Of a DNA stretch of 8,495 nucleotides, positions 1 through 6,253 are shown in pieces. The notes below the pieces were generated by a model that saw nothing but the letters and a program-made list of their open reading frames with translations, made no database searches and had not been told where the DNA came from. The position numbers were made by a program, and so were the translations under genes. The first letter of the stretch is position 1, and every line of letters begins with the position of its first letter. Origin of the DNA: Candidatus Bathyarchaeota archaeon (GTDB lineage: Archaea; Thermoproteota; Bathyarchaeia; Bathyarchaeales; SOJC01); the NCBI GenBank assembly GCA_023131555.1, contig JAGLZJ010000032.1, positions 1 through 8,495 of the forward strand, read 5' to 3'.

Positions 1-57
1 GATTTCGGGTGTTGATTTCTGGTTCATATTTGTTAAATAGGGTTTGGGGGAGAGAGG

Positions 58-546
58 ATGGTTGTTTGCGTGAATTCAATGTCAATGCGTAATTTCTTGA
101 AGTCCAGGAGGGGAATCTCGCCTATTCTGGCGACGCTGCTGTTGATTGTTATCGCGGTGTCCGCGATCATCGTCACGTACGCGTGGGTGACGACGTTCAT
201 TGGCAGCCAGACGGCTGCGGGGGGAACCCTGCTGGAGGTGGAGAACGTTTACTGGAACGCCACTGCTTCAGCGACCGTGTTCACCGTGAGGAACGTGGGG
301 ACGAGTGACGCCAGGGTCTTGCGCTTTTACGCGGGTGAAGGGGCGGCGAACCTTGTTGAGGTCACCTCCTACACGGATCTGCCACCAAGTGGAAAAATGC
401 TGCCGGTGGAGCAGGCGACGACGATTACGCTGGATTGGCCGAACAGCCTTGCCGCATCCTGGGATAATGGCGAAACCTACTACTTTAAAATCGCCCCGGA
501 GACCGGTGCATCAAAAGACTTCACCTGGAAAACACCAGCCTCCTAA
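58..546 (+). CDS. Archaeal type IV pilin-like secreted protein
   Basis: This is a small secreted subunit expected to be assembled into a type IV pilus-like surface filament or anchored at the membrane. The N-terminus is a class III signal peptide: a basic stretch (residues 11-18, ending SRRG) and then a long hydrophobic helix starting ISPILATLLLI (about 20-45). A PibD/EppA-type prepilin peptidase would be expected to cut after Gly19. This matches the archaeal pilin N-terminal family. The remaining roughly 110 residues look like a beta-sandwich, with a typical 'VRNVGTSDA' strand-turn near 77-85. The start at 58 has a GGGAG ribosome site 5 bases upstream; in-frame ATGs at 79 and 85 are alternatives that would leave the signal peptide intact. 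No assembly ATPase, membrane platform or peptidase gene is in the window. The gene is visibly GC-richer than its neighbours (41 of 60 bases G+C at 181-240). Filament type, and whether it is a major or minor pilin, cannot be told. Confidence 0.85.
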   Translation: MVVCVNSMSMRNFLKSRRGISPILATLLLIVIAVSAIIVTYAWVTTFIGSQTAAGGTLLEVENVYWNATASATVFTVRNVGTSDARVLRFYAGEGAANLVEVTSYTDLPPSGKMLPVEQATTITLDWPNSLAASWDNGETYYFKIAPETGASKDFTWKTPAS

Positions 547-561
547 CCACCGAAGCTGAAG

Positions 562-583
562 TCTGTTGCTAAGTCACAACAGA
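562..583. terminator. Small hairpin between convergent genes
   Basis: A perfect 7-bp inverted repeat (TCTGTTG at 562-568, CAACAGA at 577-583) encloses an 8-base loop in the 73-base gap between the convergent pilin and zinc-ribbon genes. It lies 16 bases past the pilin stop. There is no strong U-tract after it, so it is not a classic intrinsic terminator; a role in 3'-end formation or stability is inference from position. Confidence 0.3.
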
Positions 584-619
584 ATTAACAGTAACTGCTG
601 TAGCCTATCCGTTTCTCTG

Positions 620-1627
620 CTATGTAAAAACGTCCTCTAGAGATTCAACGACTTCCTTTGAACCTTTGCCTTCGATTAGAGTGATGTTGTAGAGCTTTGC
701 CATTCGCTTCCCACTCAGGCTAATTCCTGGAACTACAACCAAGTATGCTTTAGCTGGATTGACATCATAGATCTTGGCAAACATGGAGATTACTGGTTGT
801 TCTGAGACTGCTTTTGAAGACGTGGCGAAGTCTACTACTATCATCTTCTTATTCTTCCCCTTTGACGCTGCTATATCAAACAGGTGGTCTGCCCCAGACT
901 TTCCCTTTAAAAGACCCGGAGTCTTAACCCGATATCCGCTTTTCTCCATGAGCCTTCTTACTGGAGTGACAAAAACCCAATCGAGCGAGGCTTCCTCTTT
1001 AGCTTCTTCGCTCAAGACATATCTGTAGACTTCTCTATACCTTCCGTCTTCAAACGTGAACTCTGTTTGACAGTTTCGGCAGACGTGTGAAGGGACTGGA
1101 ATGTCAAAGCTTTTACCACAGCTGTTGCATTTACACCAGACTCCCGCTTTTCTGTAGTCAATCCCCTGTTTAGTCAGCGTTTTCTGACATTTCGGGCATG
1201 CTAGTTGCCCATCTCCCTTGAAGCGATCTTCTGTGTCGATGTATCCGCATATTATGTGTTCAATTAAAGCACTCTTCTCGATATTGAATGAGTTGCAGTG
1301 GGGACAATTGTACCGCATTGACGTTCTCTGGGAACTGCACTTAGGGCAGAGAATGGTCTTGTCATGCAGTTCTCGGTTTAATATGCCTACCTCCGTCAAT
1401 TGGTCTAAGAAGTTTTCTGCTTCAGTTGTGTCCTCCAGAATCTCTTCAAGAACCGTGAATTTGTAGCCACAGTCATGATCAAATGCAGGCAGAAGTTCAC
1501 TGGGTTGTTCTCCAGCAAGCTTTCTTAGAAAGGCCTGTACTTGTCGATCTTTGTATAGTTCCTTTCTGCCTGCTTTTGCAGTTTCACTCATTCTTTCCAG
1601 CCCTGCCTGCCCGAAAGCACGACACAT
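620..1627 (-). CDS. TackOD1 zinc-ribbon protein with restriction-endonuclease-like C-terminal domain
   Basis: This is a two-part protein of unknown role. Residues about 45-205 fit TackOD1, an archaeal multi-zinc-ribbon output domain usually linked to signalling modules. A winged-helix-like lead (about 56-90) is followed by C94/C97, C108/C111, C127 in 'ICGYIDTEDRF', C144/C147, C165/C167/C170 and C183/C186, with the family-typical 'GIDYRKAGVWCKC' between ribbons. Residues about 216-322 resemble the PD-(D/E)XK endonuclease core: an acidic strand near 'ADHLFDIAA' (246-254), then 'MIVVDFATS' (262-270), a helix, and 'AYLVVVPG' (294-301). The position where catalytic Lys is expected after Asp266 is Ala268, so cleavage activity is doubtful. 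No receiver or PAS domain is present. The start is uncertain: the ATG at 1627 has no ribosome site, while Met13 (ATG at 1591) has GGAAAG directly before it. It appears monocistronic. DNA or RNA binding in regulation is a guess from the zinc ribbons. Confidence 0.8.
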   Translation of the reverse strand: MCRAFGQAGLERMSETAKAGRKELYKDRQVQAFLRKLAGEQPSELLPAFDHDCGYKFTVLEEILEDTTEAENFLDQLTEVGILNRELHDKTILCPKCSSQRTSMRYNCPHCNSFNIEKSALIEHIICGYIDTEDRFKGDGQLACPKCQKTLTKQGIDYRKAGVWCKCNSCGKSFDIPVPSHVCRNCQTEFTFEDGRYREVYRYVLSEEAKEEASLDWVFVTPVRRLMEKSGYRVKTPGLLKGKSGADHLFDIAASKGKNKKMIVVDFATSSKAVSEQPVISMFAKIYDVNPAKAYLVVVPGISLSGKRMAKLYNITLIEGKGSKEVVESLEDVFT

Positions 1628-1719
1628 ACGCCTATGAGTTGGTGTAAAGATCTAGACTTCTCTATCGTGCCGGGGGGATTCTGGCAATACATAGCGTGAC
1701 GCGTCCTTTCTGTTTACGC

Positions 1720-1840
1720 TAATGGCATGTGTACTTCAGTTCCTCAACGTCCAGATTTAAGATTTCAGAATCGCCAATCCATTTCCAAAATTCCATTTGC
1801 ATATCCCAGATCTGAATCTAAGCCCACGTACATGCCATTA
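1720..1840. repeat. 11-bp inverted repeat in intergenic spacer
   Basis: TAATGGCATGT at 1720-1730 is the exact reverse complement of ACATGCCATTA at 1830-1840, with 99 bases between the arms. Both lie in the 252-base spacer downstream of the minus-strand acyl-CoA synthetase and upstream of the zinc-ribbon gene. The loop is too long for a simple terminator. Paired binding sites for a regulator of the zinc-ribbon gene, or the ends of a decayed element, are possible; neither is shown. Confidence 0.4.
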
Positions 1841-1854
1841 TGTTGTCATTCACG

Positions 1855-1862
1855 AAAAGAAA
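1855..1862 (-). terminator. Oligo-T terminator after the acetyl-CoA-synthetase-like gene
   Basis: Read on the minus strand, TTTCTTTT begins 17 bases after the TAG stop of the 647-residue ligase gene. Archaeal RNA polymerase commonly terminates at such T-tracts without a hairpin, so this is the likely end of that transcript. It is a short signal and unproven. Confidence 0.4.
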
Positions 1863-1879
1863 GCTAGATACTCCATGGG

Positions 1880-3823
1880 CTATTCGTCGTTCTTTTTAAT
1901 TTCTTTCAGTGCTTCGGGGTTTTCGAGCGATGACATGTCTCCGAATTCTTTGTTTAATACTGCGTCTCGAATGAGCCTTCTCACGATCTTACCCGACCTT
2001 GTTCTAGGTAGATCATTCACAAAACTGATGTCAGATGGCTTGAAGGGTTTACCCATGCTGCCAACTACTTCTTGTGAGAGTTCGCCTTTCAGTGCAACAC
2101 TTGCCTTAAAGTTGGGTTTCAGAACAGCAAAGCACATGATTTTTTCTCCTTTGATTTCGTGGGGAAGACCGATACAGGCTGATTCATAGACCGCATGATG
2201 TTGGTTAAGGATTGATTCCAATTCAGCTGGTCCTATTCTCTTGCCCGCGACTTTTATCACGTCGTCAGTTCTGCCATGTAGGAACCAGAAGCCATCTTGA
2301 TCTACGGAGGCCCAGTCACCATGATACCAGATGTCTTTCCATCTGGACCAATATGTCTCTAGGTATCGTTCCGGCTCTTTCCAGAACCCTCGCGTCATTG
2401 AAGGCGCTGGTTTTTTACATACAAGATAGCCTACCTTCTCCCGAAGAGATCTTCCATCATCGTCGAAGACATCGATGTCCATTCCCAGTCCCGGTCCTCC
2501 GAGCGTTGAAGGCTTAAGGGGCATAATCGGTAACGGAAGCAGGAAGCATCCGAATATCTCCGTTCCTCCAGACAGGTTTATGAAGGGACATCTCCCTCCA
2601 GCCACATTCCTGTGGAGCCACAGCCACGTATCTGGATCTATGGATTCACCGGTGTTTCCCAGCATTCTGAGACTGCTCAAATCATGGGGCTCTACGTACT
2701 CGTCTCCGTACTTTTTAAGCATCCTGAAGACGGTTGCGGAACCTCCAAGCGTTGTGACTCCATATCTTTCTATCATGTTCCATAGCCTGTCGGGTTCGGG
2801 GTAGTCTGGAGCACCTTCGAAGATTAGATGAGTACCACCTAGATGTTGTACCCCGATTATCTGCCAAGGTCCCATCATCCAGCCGATATCTGTTATCCAG
2901 AAGAACACGTCTTCATCTTTTAGGTCTAGATTGAAATGAATCTCCTTTGAGCTCTGAAGCAAAGCACCCACTTGCGAAATAACTGTTCCTTTGGGCTTCG
3001 CCGTTGTTCCAGAGGTATATAGGAGAAGGGCTGGAGCTTCGGAATCAACGGGTGTGGTTGCACATTTGGCTGATTCGTGTTGAACCAGTTCTTTCCACGG
3101 GATATCTCTACCTTCATTCAGTGGAACATCAATGCCGCTTCTCCTCACTACGATTATTTTTTCGATTGTGTCAACAGCTTCTGCAGCCTCATCGGCGCTC
3201 TCCTTCAGTTTGATGACTTTGCCTCTGCGGTAATAGCCATCTGCGGTGATGAGTACTCTGGACTCTGCGCTCTGCAATCTCGTTCTTACTGCTTTAGGAC
3301 TGTAACCCGAGAATATCGGCACTGCGATCGCCCCTATTTTCAGAGTTGCAAAGAGTGAGATGATGGTTTCAGGCAGCATTGGGATGTACATTCCTACGGT
3401 GTCTCCCTCCCCGACTCCCAGAGCCTTCAGGGCATTCGCGAATCTGTTAACCTCAGAATTGAGTCTCCAATACGAGTACTGCTTCTCTTCACCATCTTCA
3501 CCAGCCCAGATGAACACGATCTTGTTCCGGCGCCAAGAAGCAGCGTGTCTATCAACACAGTTATGGGATATGTTCAACCTCCCTCCGGTGAACCATTTCG
3601 CCCACTGGGGGCCTGCTGACATATCCAGGGTCTCTCGTGGCTTCTCGAACCATTCAACTTTGAGTTCTTCAACAGCCGCGTTCCAGAACCATTCAACATC
3701 TTCCACTGAGCGCTTTATCAGATCCCTATAGTCTCGTATTCCATGTTTGCCCATGAACTTCTTCACGTTGCTGTTGTCGACCAACTCCTTCGGAGGATGC
3801 CAAAGGTCAGCCAATTCCCACAC
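1880..3823 (-). CDS. Acetyl-CoA-synthetase-family acyl-CoA ligase (AMP-forming), non-acetate pocket
   Basis: This cytoplasmic enzyme makes an acyl-CoA from a carboxylic acid, ATP and CoA through an acyl-adenylate. The ligase core is complete: an Acs-type N-terminal domain (about 25-90, with 'GRLNISHNCVDRHAA'), the ATP-loop YTSGTTAKPKG (269-279), DIGWMMGPW (312-320), the adenine motif SGGTE (418-422), YHGDWA (500-505), the hinge region GRTDDVIKVAGKRIGP (517-532) and catalytic Lys612 in RTRSGK. The length of 647 fits the acetyl/propionyl/acetoacetyl-CoA synthetase group. True acetyl-CoA synthetases have a Trp just before QTE in the adenine motif (WWQTE); here it is SGGTE, the form seen in acetoacetyl-CoA synthetase, so a larger acid than acetate is likely. 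The start is GTG with no clear ribosome site; it is the only ordinary start between an in-frame TGA (3848-3850) and the conserved region. The gene stands alone, divergent from the molybdenum protein. The exact substrate is unknown. Confidence 0.9.
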   Translation of the reverse strand: MWELADLWHPPKELVDNSNVKKFMGKHGIRDYRDLIKRSVEDVEWFWNAAVEELKVEWFEKPRETLDMSAGPQWAKWFTGGRLNISHNCVDRHAASWRRNKIVFIWAGEDGEEKQYSYWRLNSEVNRFANALKALGVGEGDTVGMYIPMLPETIISLFATLKIGAIAVPIFSGYSPKAVRTRLQSAESRVLITADGYYRRGKVIKLKESADEAAEAVDTIEKIIVVRRSGIDVPLNEGRDIPWKELVQHESAKCATTPVDSEAPALLLYTSGTTAKPKGTVISQVGALLQSSKEIHFNLDLKDEDVFFWITDIGWMMGPWQIIGVQHLGGTHLIFEGAPDYPEPDRLWNMIERYGVTTLGGSATVFRMLKKYGDEYVEPHDLSSLRMLGNTGESIDPDTWLWLHRNVAGGRCPFINLSGGTEIFGCFLLPLPIMPLKPSTLGGPGLGMDIDVFDDDGRSLREKVGYLVCKKPAPSMTRGFWKEPERYLETYWSRWKDIWYHGDWASVDQDGFWFLHGRTDDVIKVAGKRIGPAELESILNQHHAVYESACIGLPHEIKGEKIMCFAVLKPNFKASVALKGELSQEVVGSMGKPFKPSDISFVNDLPRTRSGKIVRRLIRDAVLNKEFGDMSSLENPEALKEIKKNDE

Positions 3824-3890
3824 CTCAAAGCGGACGTATTGTTCGGTTCATCTGATTTAGTCTTTGTGGGCTTCCATGCATCAGGTCTCC

Positions 3891-3898
3891 TTAATAAG
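3891..3898. promoter_or_regulatory. TATA-like box in the divergent promoter region
   Basis: TTAATAAG (CTTATTAA on the minus strand) is centred about 27 bases before the ATG at 3922. That is the spacing expected for a TATA box driving a leaderless transcript of the molybdenum-protein gene. Read on the other strand, the same box would give a minus-strand start near 3868 and a leader of about 45 bases for the divergent ligase. The call rests on base composition and spacing only. Confidence 0.4.
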
Positions 3899-3921
3899 AT
3901 CCCACCGCCACGTTCTCAGGA

Positions 3922-4500
3922 ATGACTGCCATACTACCGCCGGGTCAGCGGGAGATCGATCGAATACTCAGATGGAACATAGATCATCCTGGGATTATAG
4001 AGGAGAACCCGAAGGTTGATCTAAAGAAATGGACGCTGGAAATCGATGGTGAAGTCGAGAATCCGACTAGACTGAAGTGGCATGACTTTATCCAACTCAC
4101 TTCTTCTGAAAGCGTCGCTGACTTCCATTGTGTGGAAGGTTGGAGCGTCAGAAACTGCAGGTGGCACGGTGTGAAACTCGTCGATTTGGCGAGGATCGTG
4201 AGCCCCAAATCTAAAGCAAAAAACGTATTCTTCATTTGCTTTGATGGATACACAACTTCATTGAGTCTTGAGGACGCTCTTCAGGACAACGTCTTACTGG
4301 CCTTTGAGCTGAACTCGCATCCTCTGGATGAAACCTTAGGCGGCCCGTTGCGGCTGGTAGTTCCGGACAAATACGCTTACAAGAGCGCTATGTGGGTGAA
4401 GCAAATAATCTTCACAGAGACAAAAGAACTTGGATATTGGGAGAAAAAGGGCTACAGTGATACAGCGGACGTCTGGAAGAATGATAGATACGAGAAATGA
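3922..4500 (+). CDS. Sulfite-oxidase-family molybdopterin-binding protein, single domain
   Basis: This is a 192-residue molybdenum-cofactor domain of the sulfite oxidase/MsrP (YedY) fold. The key sign is 'DFHCVEGWS' (68-75), where Cys70 is expected to supply the thiolate ligand to molybdenum. 'GGPLRLVVPDKYAYK' (140-154) and 'MWVKQIIF' (157-164) match the cofactor-binding C-terminal half, and the tail 'GYWEKKGYSDTADVW' (171-185) is typical of the short prokaryotic members. There is no Tat or Sec signal, no haem domain and no dimerisation domain, so it is probably cytoplasmic, unlike periplasmic MsrP. Redox partner and substrate are unknown; sulfite oxidation and sulfoxide reduction are both possible. 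The ATG is fixed by an in-frame TAA at 3895-3897. It lacks a ribosome site but sits about 27 bases after a TATA-like box, which fits leaderless expression. It ends 13 bases before the convergent thioesterase gene. Confidence 0.88.
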   Translation: MTAILPPGQREIDRILRWNIDHPGIIEENPKVDLKKWTLEIDGEVENPTRLKWHDFIQLTSSESVADFHCVEGWSVRNCRWHGVKLVDLARIVSPKSKAKNVFFICFDGYTTSLSLEDALQDNVLLAFELNSHPLDETLGGPLRLVVPDKYAYKSAMWVKQIIFTETKELGYWEKKGYSDTADVWKNDRYEK

Positions 4501-4513
4501 GACCGAGTCGTTC

Positions 4514-4927
4514 TCAACTTTTCTTGAACTGCTTCAGCCTATCAGCGATATCTGGCGGGATGCCAATTGCCATGCCAAACTCCTTGTCTGCATTTGCTGC
4601 AACCACGTAGCCTTCCGCAAGAATCGGTTCTGAGCCCTGCTTTCTGATTTCGAAACCGTACTTCACCGTCTTCCTTTTGAGTTCTTCTAGAACCATCGAT
4701 ATCTCAAGAACATCTCCAAATCTCGATGGCGCTCTGTACCTGCAGAAGACTTCTATCCTTGGCAGCCAAAACCCGCGCTCAGCAAGACCATCATATCTGA
4801 GACCAAGATGCTCATAGAACTCTTCCTCTGCCCTCTCAAAGAACCGGAAATAGTTAGAGTGGTGAACCACTTGGGCAGCGTCAGTATCCGACCAAGTTAC
4901 ACGGTAAGTGGTCTTGAATACAGCCAT
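4514..4927 (-). CDS. Acyl-CoA thioesterase, 4HBT/YbgC-FadM hot-dog family
   Basis: This enzyme is predicted to hydrolyse an acyl-CoA or aroyl-CoA thioester to the free acid and CoA in the cytoplasm. At 137 residues it has the usual single hot-dog domain length. The family signature is at the N-terminus: 'WSDTDAAQVVHHSNYFRFFE' (12-31), with Asp16 in the position of the catalytic Asp of 4-hydroxybenzoyl-CoA thioesterase. The usual Gly in 'DAAG' is Gln19 here. 'PRIEVFCRYRAPSRFGD' (about 55-71) is the conserved middle strand region. A good AGGAG ribosome site lies 6 bases before the ATG. It starts 35 bases after the stop of the acyl-CoA dehydrogenase gene on the same strand, so the two are very likely co-transcribed. 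That pairing suggests release of an end product or relief of CoA trapping in the same pathway. The exact acyl group cannot be predicted. Confidence 0.9.
   Translation of the reverse strand: MAVFKTTYRVTWSDTDAAQVVHHSNYFRFFERAEEEFYEHLGLRYDGLAERGFWLPRIEVFCRYRAPSRFGDVLEISMVLEELKRKTVKYGFEIRKQGSEPILAEGYVVAANADKEFGMAIGIPPDIADRLKQFKKS
4518..4525 (+). terminator. T-rich tract after the molybdenum-protein gene
   Basis: CTTTTCTT begins 18 bases past the plus-strand TGA and is the first T-rich stretch a plus-strand transcript meets. If it ends that transcript, the RNA would run slightly into the antisense of the thioesterase 3' end. Archaeal T-tract termination is the only basis for the call. Confidence 0.25.
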
Positions 4928-4962
4928 TATTATCTCCTAATCCTTGAAGGCTTACTCCGAAA

Positions 4963-6105
4963 TTATTCCTGTAGGAGAATTCTGGCAACGACGTTCTTCT
5001 GAATCTCTGTGGTTCCTTCGTAAATTGACGAAATCCTGATATCACGATAGAACCGTTCAATGTCGTAATCAGCCAAGTATCCGTAACCTCCGAAGATCTG
5101 CATCGCCTCACTGATTACTCTTATAGCGTTCGCTGTAGCTATCGTCTTTGCCATGCACGCAAGTTTCGGTATGATTTTGCCTCTGCTAGCGAACCATGCT
5201 GCTTTGTAGACCAGCAGCTTTGCGGATTCTATGTCCAGTGCCATGTCTGCAAGCTTATGTTGAATTACTTGAAAGCTTGAAAGAGAGCGTCCAAACTGCT
5301 TCCTCTCCTTAGAGTATTTGAGGGCGCGTTCAAAGGCTCCAAGCGCCATGCCAACGGATTGCGCTGCAACATTGATTCTGCCAACATCTATGAACTCCAT
5401 GAAGTGATAGAAACCTCGATTCTCCGTTCCAAGGAGTGCATCTTTCGGAACCCTAACGTCGCTGAAAGAGTACTCTCCTAAAGTGGTCGCTCTAATTCCC
5501 ATCTTTCCATGAAGCTCGTTGCAGTCGAATCCTGGGGTTCCGCTCTCAACAATGAAGAGGCTTTGTCCCTTATGCTTAGCCTCAGGATTCGTCTGACACA
5601 GGACAACAGCGTAGTCTGCGATAGTTGCATTCGTGATCATCGTCTTTCCACCGTTGATCACATATTCGTCTCCGTCCTTGACTGCTACCGTATCCATAAA
5701 CGTGACATCGCTTCCATGAGCAGGTTCAGTGAAGGCTCCTGAGGAAAGCCATTCTCCACGAGCGGTCTTAGGGAGATACTTCATCTTCTGCTCCTCCGAA
5801 CCAAACTCCATAATCAAATCGCTGCCAAAGAGCGCCGCAAACATTGCGGATCCAAGTGTCGAATCTACCCTGCAGAACGCCTCCTCAATCAGAACGTTGT
5901 CAAACAGGTCCAGACCTTGACCACCATGCTTCTCCTCAAAATAGGACCCGATGAACCCTAGTTTCGCCGCTTTATGATATATGGCACGCGGGAACTCGTG
6001 CTTCTGATCAAATTCTCTGGCAGTCTCTGGCTGAAACTCGCCTTCAGCGAATTCTCTGGCTGCAGTTTGAATATCTTTCTGTTCTTGCGTCAGTTCAAAA
6101 TCCAT
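4963..6105 (-). CDS. Acyl-CoA dehydrogenase (FAD-dependent)
   Basis: This enzyme oxidises an acyl-CoA to the trans-2-enoyl-CoA with FAD, handing electrons to an electron-transfer flavoprotein that is not encoded in the window. The 380 residues are the normal full length. An N-terminal helical domain (1-120) leads to 'SGAFTEPAHGSDV' (122-134), which contacts FAD and substrate, and then the beta domain with 'KMGIRATTLGEYSFSDVRVP' (201-220). The C-terminal helical domain contains 'RKQFGRSLSSFQ' (268-279), 'MQIFGGYGY' (335-343) and 'RDIRISSIYEGTTEIQ' (354-369). Glu363 in IYEGT is in the catalytic-base position of short-, medium- and branched-chain dehydrogenases. The ATG is preceded by AGGAG at a rather long 10-base spacing. 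It is the first gene of a two-gene operon with the thioesterase and is divergent from an acyl-CoA ligase. Chain length or an alicyclic/aromatic-acid preference cannot be decided. Confidence 0.93.
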   Translation of the reverse strand: MDFELTQEQKDIQTAAREFAEGEFQPETAREFDQKHEFPRAIYHKAAKLGFIGSYFEEKHGGQGLDLFDNVLIEEAFCRVDSTLGSAMFAALFGSDLIMEFGSEEQKMKYLPKTARGEWLSSGAFTEPAHGSDVTFMDTVAVKDGDEYVINGGKTMITNATIADYAVVLCQTNPEAKHKGQSLFIVESGTPGFDCNELHGKMGIRATTLGEYSFSDVRVPKDALLGTENRGFYHFMEFIDVGRINVAAQSVGMALGAFERALKYSKERKQFGRSLSSFQVIQHKLADMALDIESAKLLVYKAAWFASRGKIIPKLACMAKTIATANAIRVISEAMQIFGGYGYLADYDIERFYRDIRISSIYEGTTEIQKNVVARILLQE

Positions 6106-6183
6106 TCAAACTCGTCTCCTACCTCTTACAAAGTACCTCTTTGCTCAACTCATCCAAGAATTTTACTCTTATAACCAGCACAA

Positions 6184-6193
6184 CTTTATATAG
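6184..6193. promoter_or_regulatory. Near-symmetric TATA box between divergent acyl-CoA genes
   Basis: CTTTATATAG reads as CTATATAAAG on the minus strand, so it resembles an archaeal TATA box in both directions. It is the strongest such match in the 148-base gap between the acyl-CoA dehydrogenase and the acyl-CoA ligase. A start about 26 bases away would give a leader of about 57 bases for the dehydrogenase operon, which includes its ribosome site, or about 39 bases for the ligase. Other candidates are TTTAGTATAATC at 6214-6225 for a near-leaderless ligase transcript and GGTTATAAGA (minus, 6175-6166) for the dehydrogenase. Confidence 0.5.
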
Positions 6194-6253
6194 CTTCTAC
6201 GAGCGCGCAAATCTTTAGTATAATCTGAACCTCTATTGCTGGTTTGAAAGCCA

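Noticed and set aside
1..57. A TATA box for the pilin gene (TTAAATAG at 33-40).
   Set aside because: A start 25 bases downstream would fall beyond the ribosome site and the ATG at 58, so the spacing does not work; the real promoter may be off the window.
305..559. An 84-codon frame overlapping the pilin gene in another plus-strand frame.
   Set aside because: It is rich in Arg and Pro from the GC-rich pilin codons, has no ribosome site, and the overlapping pilin frame is clearly the coding one.
620..1627. Reading the zinc-ribbon/endonuclease-fold protein as part of a restriction or defence system.
   Set aside because: The expected catalytic Lys is absent, and no methyltransferase, helicase, toxin or other defence partner is nearby. 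The neighbours are a pilin and a metabolic ligase.
1628..1879. A tRNA or other structured RNA in the largest spacer.
   Set aside because: I see no acceptor-stem/TPsiC pattern or box C/D or H/ACA arrangement; only the long-range inverted repeat stands out.
3360..3731. Long open frame on the plus strand opposite the acetyl-CoA-synthetase-like gene, with similar ones at 1797-2189 and 2475-2804.
   Set aside because: These are antisense shadows. The minus-strand frame carries every conserved ligase motif, and the shadow translations show no recognisable domain.
5509..5920. Plus-strand open frames opposite the acyl-CoA dehydrogenase.
   Set aside because: No family resemblance, and the minus strand encodes an intact dehydrogenase across the whole stretch.
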